Shown here piece by piece: positions 6,470 to 10,467 of a stretch of 10,467 nt of DNA. Numbering within the stretch: position 1 is the stretch's first letter; each line of letters begins with the position of its first letter. The position numbers and the translations under genes are program-made. Below the pieces are notes generated by a model that was not told the DNA's origin, made no database searches, and was given only the letters and a program-made list of their open reading frames with translations. This DNA comes from CAZIRO01 sp964541595. GTDB lineage: Bacteria > Acidobacteriota > HRBIN11. Where the stretch lies: NCBI GenBank assembly GCA_964541595.1, contig CAZIRO010000104.1, positions 1 to 10,467 on the forward strand, in the 5' to 3' direction.

Positions 6470-6519
6470 TTGGAGCATATCACTACCCGGACCACAGGTC
6501 TTTCATCGGGAGGGATACG

Positions 6520-7860
6520 GTGGCACAACGCGGTTCGGATACACTGCGCAAAATCGTCCACATGGCCATGGGATTCTTCGCGCTCCTGCTGCGTTACCTC
6601 AACATCTGGCAGGCGGCGCTCTGCGCATTGATCGCGCTGGTGCATAACCTCTGGGTACTGCCGAAACTGTGGGGACGCAAAATTTATCGGTCCGAAGAAA
6701 TCGAAACCGGTGTACCCATCGGGATCATCGTGTACCCTCTGTCCGTGCTGCTGCTGATCCTCATCTTCGGCCGTCACATGTATATCGTTGCCGCAGCATG
6801 GGCCATTATGGCGTTCGGTGACGGTCTCGCTGGTCTGATCGGTCCGATCGTCGGTCGGGTGCGCATTCCCTGGCATCCGAAAAAAACCGTGGAAGGGTCA
6901 CTGTCGTTTATCGCCGGTGGATTCGTCGGCAGCAGCAGTCTCATCCTGTGGACGACATACGGGCAGGTACCCACCATGCTGCACTACCTGTCGGAATCCG
7001 TGTTCTTCTGGTGGATCCCCCTCTGGGTAAGCGTCATCATGGCCGTGATCGAAACGCTGCCGCTGCAGTTGAACGACAACCTGTCCATTCCGTTGACCGC
7101 TGGTGGATTGTTTTATATGGCATATCATATCGACTGGACGCATCTGCATACGGCTGTGTCCCCACGATGGCTGGGTATCGCATTGATGATCAACCTGGCC
7201 ATTGCGCTGGTTTCGTATTTTCTTAAACTCGTCAGCGTTTCCGGATTCTGGACTGGATTGATTTTCGGTACCGTCATCCTCGGATTTGGCGGCTGGCCGG
7301 CGTATGCTTTACTTCTCGGGTTTTACATTCTCGGAAACATCGCCACGAAACTCGGGACTGCCGAAAAGGCACGAAAAGGCATGGCAGAACCCCCGCGCGG
7401 ATGGGGCAGTGCCGTATCCAAAGCCGGTATTCCCGCTCTGCTGACGCTGTGGTGGGCGCTGGCGCAGCCGGAACTGCAACCGATCATTGCCGCATGTATT
7501 ACAGCAGCGTTCGCCGCAGCCCTGATGGATACCGTCGGTACGGAAATCGGCAAATGGCTGGGACAACGCGCGTACTTATGGTGGCGACTGACTGCGGTCG
7601 ACCCCGGTACTATCGGTGCGATTTCCGTTCCCGGGACCGTCGCCGGGCTGGCAGCCGGGCTGGCACTGGCGGCTGTCGGGGTGTGGCTATGGCACCTGCC
7701 GGTCTCCTGGTGGGGACAGATCGTGCTCGCCGTGGTCGTGGCCAATCTGGCGGAATCCTATCTCGGTCACCTCCTGCGCCCGCGCGGCTGGGCAAGTCAC
7801 GCGGAAATGAATATGATCCTCGTATTCGTTGCTATCGTGCTCACGTATCTGAGCATTTAG
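6520..7860 (+). CDS. Fused phytol-kinase-like and DUF92 (VTE6-like) membrane protein
   Basis: A 446-residue, very hydrophobic protein with two domains. Residues about 10-205 resemble CTP-dependent dolichol/phytol kinases: RKIVHMAMG (10-18), FGDGLAGLIG (99-108), KKTVEGS (121-127) and an E178...DN(186-187)...P191 motif. Residues about 220-446 are a DUF92 domain, with GFWTGLIFG (242-250), TKLG (277-280), D337, TEIG (341-344) and DPGTIGAIS (361-369). In plants and cyanobacteria the separate proteins VTE5 and VTE6 convert phytol to phytyl phosphate and then to phytyl diphosphate, so this fusion could do both steps on a prenyl alcohol; the substrate is unknown. I chose the GTG at 6520 because GGGAGGG (6508-6514) stands 5 bases before it and the kinase motif begins ten residues in. 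The open frame extends left to 6136, but only through repeats. purH follows 96 bases downstream and may be co-transcribed. Confidence 0.85.
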   Translation: MAQRGSDTLRKIVHMAMGFFALLLRYLNIWQAALCALIALVHNLWVLPKLWGRKIYRSEEIETGVPIGIIVYPLSVLLLILIFGRHMYIVAAAWAIMAFGDGLAGLIGPIVGRVRIPWHPKKTVEGSLSFIAGGFVGSSSLILWTTYGQVPTMLHYLSESVFFWWIPLWVSVIMAVIETLPLQLNDNLSIPLTAGGLFYMAYHIDWTHLHTAVSPRWLGIALMINLAIALVSYFLKLVSVSGFWTGLIFGTVILGFGGWPAYALLLGFYILGNIATKLGTAEKARKGMAEPPRGWGSAVSKAGIPALLTLWWALAQPELQPIIAACITAAFAAALMDTVGTEIGKWLGQRAYLWWRLTAVDPGTIGAISVPGTVAGLAAGLALAAVGVWLWHLPVSWWGQIVLAVVVANLAESYLGHLLRPRGWASHAEMNMILVFVAIVLTYLSI

Positions 7861-7861
7861 G

Positions 7862-7940
7862 GGATTGCCAATTTCGGATGTCGAATTGCGAATGTATTTC
7901 TTTATCAAATCCGCAATTCAACGTTCGAAATCCGCAATCC
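7862..7940. repeat. Inverted repeat with 33-bp arms between the kinase gene and purH
   Basis: The left arm (7862-7894) and right arm (7908-7940) are inverted copies matching at 26 of 33 positions by my count, with a 13-base loop. They share GGATTGC at the outer ends and GAATTGCG at the inner. The arms are built of ATTGCGGA/TTTCGAA-type words unlike the other repeat families here. It begins one base after the TAG stop and ends 16 bases before the purH start. Confidence 0.82.
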
Positions 7941-7956
7941 TCATTGGGGTGGGATC

Positions 7957-9507
7957 ATGCAGAAACGGGCACTGATCAGCGTATCCGATAAAACGGGATT
8001 GCCGGAACTCGCACGTGCATTGCATGACGCAGGATTTGAGATTCTCGCCACCGGTGGGACCGCCCGTGTAATCGAACAGCACGGGGTGCCCGTCCGGCCG
8101 GTGGAAGACATCACGCGGTTTCCGGAAATCCTCGGGGGTCGCGTTAAAACCCTGCATCCGATGATCTTCGCCGGGATCCTCGCACGCCGGGATAACGTCA
8201 CTGATCAGAAAGAAATCGAACAGCATGGAATCGGTCTCATCGATCTCGTGGTCGTCAATCTGTACCCGTTTGAAACCCATGCCCGCGCTGGCACGCCCTT
8301 CCGGGCACTGATGGAATGGATTGACATCGGTGGACCGTCACTCATTCGTGCGGCGGCCAAAAACTGGCCGTGGGTCACAGTCGTTACCGATCCGCAGGAC
8401 TACCCTGCGCTGATCACCTACCTGCAGAGTGGTCACTGGCCGCCACCGGAGGATTTCCGTCTGCAAATGGCCGCGAAAGCGTTCGCGCATACGGCACTAT
8501 ATGATTCCGTGATCGCCCACACGTTCGCCACGCATGTCAACGGCGGACCGCCCACCGCACGGACGGTCGGACTGCGTCTCCGGAAAACTCTGCGTTACGG
8601 GGAAAATCCCCATCAGGCGGGATACTGGTACGTTACCGTTCCGGAACCAGAAGTGGGACTACACCACGCGCGTCAATTGCAGGGAAAACCGCTTTCATAC
8701 AACAATTTGCTCGATCTGGACGCCGCCGTGCGGGTGATCGCCGATTTCGAGGGCGCAACGAACGGCGTGCCCGCCGTGGTGATTAAACACAATACCCCCT
8801 GTGGCGTCGCCATTGGTGCATCCGCACGGGATGCATACGTGCGGGCACGGGATGCCGACGCGCTGTCGGCGTTCGGTGGGATCGCTGCCATCGGTGCCGT
8901 GGTCGACGGTGCTGCCGCAAAAGCGATCACAGAAACGTTTATGGAGTGTGTTATTGCACCGGGATACACGGACGACGCACTGGAGGTCCTGGCACGGAAG
9001 AAAAACCTGCGGGTCCTGGAACTCGCCGGACCGTGGCACCCCGGGACGTCCCTCGAAATGCGTACAGTCCTGGGAGGTATGCTCGTTCAGGCCGGTGACT
9101 GGATCGAAGACGATCCGGAATCCTGGAAGGTCGTCACCCGACGAATGCCGACGGAAACGGAATTGCAGGCGCTGCGGTTTGCCTGGAAAGTTGTGAAACA
9201 TGTGAAAAGTAATGCCATCGTGCTTGCGACCGCATCACAGACGCTCGGGATCGGCGCCGGCCAGATGAGCCGTGTGGACGCCGTGCGGATCGCTATTATG
9301 AAAGCGGGCGATCGGGATCTGCAAGGGGCCGTATGCGCTTCAGATGCGTTTTTCCCGTTCCGGGACAATATCGATGTATTACACAAAGCGGGCATCACGG
9401 CGATCATCCAGCCGGGCGGGTCGATCCGCGACGATGAAGTGATCGCGGCAGCGGACGCGTACAACATGGCGATGGTATTTACAGGCATCCGCCATTTCCG
9501 CCATTAA
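7957..9507 (+). CDS. purH: Bifunctional AICAR transformylase / IMP cyclohydrolase
   Basis: Performs the last two steps of de novo IMP synthesis: formylation of AICAR with 10-formyl-THF, then ring closure. The 516 residues are full length. The N-terminal cyclohydrolase (MGS-like) domain has SVSDKTGL (8-15), ATGGTARV (31-38), GGRVKTLHP with K64, NLYPF and DIGGPSLIRAAAKN. The C-terminal transformylase domain has LRYGENPHQ, SYNNLLDLDAA, the active-site pair K277-H278 in KHNTPCG, VKSNAIV, GAGQMSR and SDAFFPF...QPGGSIRD. KHNTPCG has Thr where KHxNPCG is usual, at a variable position. The ATG at 7957 gives the normal N-terminus and is preceded by GGGGTGGGATC. No frameshift is visible. A degenerate piece of the 152-bp element follows the stop codon directly. 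Confidence 0.96.
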   Translation: MQKRALISVSDKTGLPELARALHDAGFEILATGGTARVIEQHGVPVRPVEDITRFPEILGGRVKTLHPMIFAGILARRDNVTDQKEIEQHGIGLIDLVVVNLYPFETHARAGTPFRALMEWIDIGGPSLIRAAAKNWPWVTVVTDPQDYPALITYLQSGHWPPPEDFRLQMAAKAFAHTALYDSVIAHTFATHVNGGPPTARTVGLRLRKTLRYGENPHQAGYWYVTVPEPEVGLHHARQLQGKPLSYNNLLDLDAAVRVIADFEGATNGVPAVVIKHNTPCGVAIGASARDAYVRARDADALSAFGGIAAIGAVVDGAAAKAITETFMECVIAPGYTDDALEVLARKKNLRVLELAGPWHPGTSLEMRTVLGGMLVQAGDWIEDDPESWKVVTRRMPTETELQALRFAWKVVKHVKSNAIVLATASQTLGIGAGQMSRVDAVRIAIMKAGDRDLQGAVCASDAFFPFRDNIDVLHKAGITAIIQPGGSIRDDEVIAAADAYNMAMVFTGIRHFRH

Positions 9508-9510
9508 TCC

Positions 9511-9552
9511 TATACGGACACGGCAGTGTCATGCCCTTGCAAAGCACAAGGG
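9511..9552 (+). repeat. Degenerate fragment of the 152-bp element
   Basis: GGACACGGC followed by TGCCCTTGCA (about 9516-9542) aligns with the outer part of copy 2 of the 152-bp element (GGACACGGC ... TGCCCTTACA on its minus strand). CCCTTG (9534-9539) and CAAGGG (9547-9552) can pair. It starts four bases after the purH stop codon. Confidence 0.5.
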
Positions 9553-9556
9553 TTTC

Positions 9557-9641
9557 ACCACAGAGACACAGAGAGCACGGAGGCCACGGAGAGAGAAAAT
9601 CTTTTTCTCTGTGTTCTCCGTGTCCTCCGTGTCTCCGTGGT
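9557..9641. repeat. Palindrome with 9-bp-period arms, copy 3
   Basis: The left arm (9557-9599) runs ACCACAGAGACACAGAG and on through CACGGAG-type 9-bp units. The right arm (9603-9641) is the inverted series ending GTCTCCGTGGT. The centre is AT-rich. No 7-bp array flanks this copy directly. Together with the half copy at 9661 and copy 4 it fills the 387-bp gene-free stretch 9508-9894, in which I see no gene. Confidence 0.85.
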
Positions 9642-9660
9642 TTCTATCCCTGTAAAAGTT

Positions 9661-9720
9661 TTTTTCTCCGTGAACTCCGTGTCCTCCGTGCCTCCGTGGT
9701 GCCCATCCACCCGACACCTG
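9661..9720 (-). repeat. Extra right half of the 9-bp-period element
   Basis: Contains only the right-hand arm (TCCGTG-type 9-bp units, 9665-9700), then the conserved joint to a 7-bp unit (GCCCATCCACCCGACACC, 9701-9718). No matching left arm precedes it other than that of copy 3. The joint is the same as at 131-153 and 670-690, so the two repeat families move or are copied as one composite. Confidence 0.75.
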
Positions 9721-9801
9721 GGACCTACAGAAATCCTCCTCTATCCATCATAGACCCCTTACTCATGGAAACCACACGGAAACGCTATCAGGAGAGGTTT
9801 T

Positions 9802-9892
9802 ACCACGGAGACACGGAGAGCACGGAGGCCACGGAGAGAGAAAATCATTTTTCATTCTCTGTGAACTCCGTGCTCTCCGTGTTCTCTGTGGT
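9802..9892. repeat. Palindrome with 9-bp-period arms, copy 4
   Basis: The left arm starts ACCACGGAGAC (9802) and the right arm ends GTTCTCTGTGGT (9892). The left arm, including the GGCCACGGAGAGAGAAAAT stretch, is almost the same as in copy 3, so these two copies are close relatives. It ends two bases before the stop codon of the downstream HicB-like gene. Confidence 0.85.
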
Positions 9893-9894
9893 TT

Positions 9895-10071
9895 CTACGT
9901 CAGCGGAAGTCCCTGTTCCCTGCGGACCTCCAGACAGGCCTGAATGGCTTCCCGGATGTTGACCAGTGCCTCGGCCTCTGTCGCTCCCTGCGATACACAT
10001 CCGGGGATCGCCGGACATTCGGCAATCCAAACGCCGTCTTCATCCGTGTACAGGACCACTTCCAGTTCCAT
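9895..10071 (-). CDS. HicB-like (UPF0150) small protein, second of a tandem pair
   Basis: A 58-residue protein with the HicB N-terminal fold pattern: a beta-strand start MELEVVLYTDEDG, then WIAECPAIPGCVSQG (15-29), then a helix TEAEALVNIREAIQACL (31-47). HicB proteins are antitoxins to the mRNA-cutting HicA, but stand-alone members of this size are common and uncharacterised; they lack the C-terminal DNA-binding domain. No HicA-like frame is visible in the window. The ATG at 10069-10071 lies inside the end of the upstream HicB-like gene, a 32-base overlap in another frame, with GAAGGGGATCGGGA ahead of it. An in-frame start at 10191 would only read through the upstream gene and is rejected. 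Translational coupling of the pair is likely. Confidence 0.75.
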   Translation of the reverse strand: MELEVVLYTDEDGVWIAECPAIPGCVSQGATEAEALVNIREAIQACLEVRREQGLPLT

Positions 10072-10240
10072 ATTCCCGATCCCCTTCTTCCAGGGCTTCC
10101 AGATGCAGTACAATGGCTTCCCGAATACCTTCCAGTGCTTCCTCGATCGTTTCCCCCTGGGAATAGCATCCCGGCAATGCCGGAACCTCAACCCAGTACC
10201 CGCCTTCCTCGGCCTGATGCAGAATGACCCAAAAGTCCAT
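10040..10240 (-). CDS. HicB-like (UPF0150) small protein, first of a tandem pair
   Basis: A 66-residue protein close to the family consensus: MDFWVILHQAEEGGYW, then VEVPALPGCYSQG (17-29), then the helix ETIEEALEGIREAIVLHLEAL (30-50). The tail after about residue 54 (Gly/Ser/Tyr) does not match the family and lies over the start of the next gene, so it may be an unselected extension. I start at the ATG 10238-10240 because it gives the standard HicB N-terminus; an in-frame ATG at 10261 adds seven residues and cannot be excluded. The Shine-Dalgarno signal is weak (GTGAG). With the downstream gene it forms a duplicated pair that shares the PGC-SQG core but is well diverged elsewhere. It sits about 60 bases from the tRNA-derived attachment site. 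Whether it acts as an antitoxin is unknown. Confidence 0.78.
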   Translation of the reverse strand: MDFWVILHQAEEGGYWVEVPALPGCYSQGETIEEALEGIREAIVLHLEALEEGDREYGTGSGPVHG

Positions 10241-10301
10241 TGATCTCACTGTCAAATGCATAGAATTGCGTGATTTGACGCGGGTTTCCGGTGGGTTGCG
10301 G

Positions 10302-10346
10302 TGGTGCGCCTGGGGGGACTCGAACCCCCGACCCCGAGATTAGGAA
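10302..10346 (-). other. 3' half of a tRNA-Arg(CCT) gene, probable attachment site of an integrative element
   Basis: Read on the minus strand it gives an anticodon loop TTCCTAA (10346-10340), the anticodon 3' stem TCTCG, a variable loop GGGTC, a perfect T-arm (GGGGG, TTCGAGT, CCCCC), the acceptor 3' strand CAGGCGC, discriminator A and an encoded CCA (10304-10302). The 5' side does not complete it: the stem partner would be CGAGA but CTGGC is present, and no D-arm or GCGCCTG acceptor strand follows. Integrative elements that use tRNA genes leave such a 3' fragment at the far end. The element would lie to the right (above 10346), and the chromosome to the left. It is not counted as a working tRNA. 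Confidence 0.7.
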
Positions 10347-10410
10347 GCCAGGGGAATTGGTTACAGAAATCCGCTATGGATGCGAAATTGTGGAAAACTC
10401 TTTTGGGAAA

Positions 10411-10448
10411 TTCTGCCAATTTTCTGCCAAATTGGATCCGGACCGGAT
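10411..10448. repeat. Direct and inverted repeats beside the attachment site
   Basis: TTCTGCCAA occurs at 10411-10419 and 10422-10430, an 11-bp period or about one helical turn. CCAATTT (10416-10422) and AAATTGG (10429-10435) are perfectly inverted around it. ATCCGG and CCGGAT (10436-10448) form another palindrome around a single A. The stretch lies on the presumed element side of the tRNA fragment, where integrase arm sites are expected. I see no gene in 10241-10467. Confidence 0.6.
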
Positions 10449-10467
10449 TTTTGGAATTGATGGATAT

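Noticed and set aside
6136..6519. N-terminal extension of the kinase/DUF92 gene
   Set aside because: The frame is open but runs through repeats without family similarity. The GTG at 6520 has a strong ribosome-binding site and starts just before the first kinase motif.
7861..7956. Rho-independent terminator after the kinase/DUF92 gene
   Set aside because: The inverted repeat is long and imperfect, with no T-tract after its 3' arm, so it is reported as a repeat only.
8785..8805. PurH active-site defect (KHNTPCG in place of KHxNPCG)
   Set aside because: The catalytic Lys-His pair is kept and the Thr falls at a position that varies in the family, so there is no reason to call the enzyme inactive.
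9531..9962. Plus-strand open frame of 143 codons
   Set aside because: It is made of 9-bp repeat units and ends antisense to the HicB-like gene.
10250..10255. Perfect TTGACA -35 box for the HicB-like pair
   Set aside because: It lies only about ten bases before the chosen start codon and no -10 follows at a sensible distance, so it is probably chance.
10302..10380. Complete tRNA gene
   Set aside because: No D-arm, no 5' acceptor strand and no matching 5' anticodon stem can be found above 10346; only the 3' half is present.
10347..10467. C-terminal end of an integrase on the minus strand
   Set aside because: One minus-strand frame is open here, but its translation shows no tyrosine-recombinase motif and it continues through the tRNA fragment.

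Overview
The window looks like a chromosomal stretch of a moderately GC-rich, non-enteric bacterium, probably an uncultured or thermophile-type lineage. The pointers are a single-domain homoserine dehydrogenase, a bacterial pyruvate phosphate dikinase, a phytol-kinase/DUF92 fusion and intergenic DNA filled with hairpin repeats. The phylum cannot be fixed from the sequence. The protein-coding genes are mostly housekeeping and show no obvious shared pathway.

Layout: four genes read leftward. In transcription order they are ppdK (3436-6150), a two-helix RCK potassium-channel-like gene (2058-3086), homoserine dehydrogenase (747-1793) and an FmdB-type zinc-ribbon protein (153-518). A divergent intergenic region (6151-6519) separates ppdK from two rightward genes: a fused isoprenoid-alcohol kinase/DUF92 membrane protein (6520-7860) and purH (7957-9507). 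After 387 bp of repeats come two tandem, overlapping HicB-like genes reading leftward (9895-10240). The right edge carries the 3' half of a tRNA-Arg(CCT) gene (10302-10346) whose 5' half is replaced by unrelated sequence. This is the signature of the chromosomal end of an integrative element lying to the right of the window.

The most unusual content lies between the genes. Almost every intergenic gap is built from a few repeat families. (a) Arrays with a strict 7-bp period (consensus RGGTSTC). (b) Long palindromes whose arms have a 9-bp period (consensus CACGGAGNN). (c) A 152-bp element with 11-bp terminal inverted repeats (GTTTTGTAGGG), present as two inverted copies flanking the channel gene. 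(d) A 33-bp-arm inverted repeat between the kinase gene and purH. Families b and c both occur as cores inside 7-bp arrays, giving nested palindromes with interchangeable centres. Each of the seven stop codons not overlapped by another gene is followed within about a dozen bases by one of these repeats. In three genes the last stop-codon bases are already part of the 7-bp phase. The repeats also create many spurious open reading frames, which are left out of the gene list.

Functional links: ppdK (pyruvate/PEP interconversion), homoserine dehydrogenase (aspartate family) and PurH (last two steps to IMP) are core metabolism. The kinase/DUF92 fusion probably salvages a prenyl alcohol to its diphosphate. 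I see no defence or toxin system apart from the orphan HicB pair.
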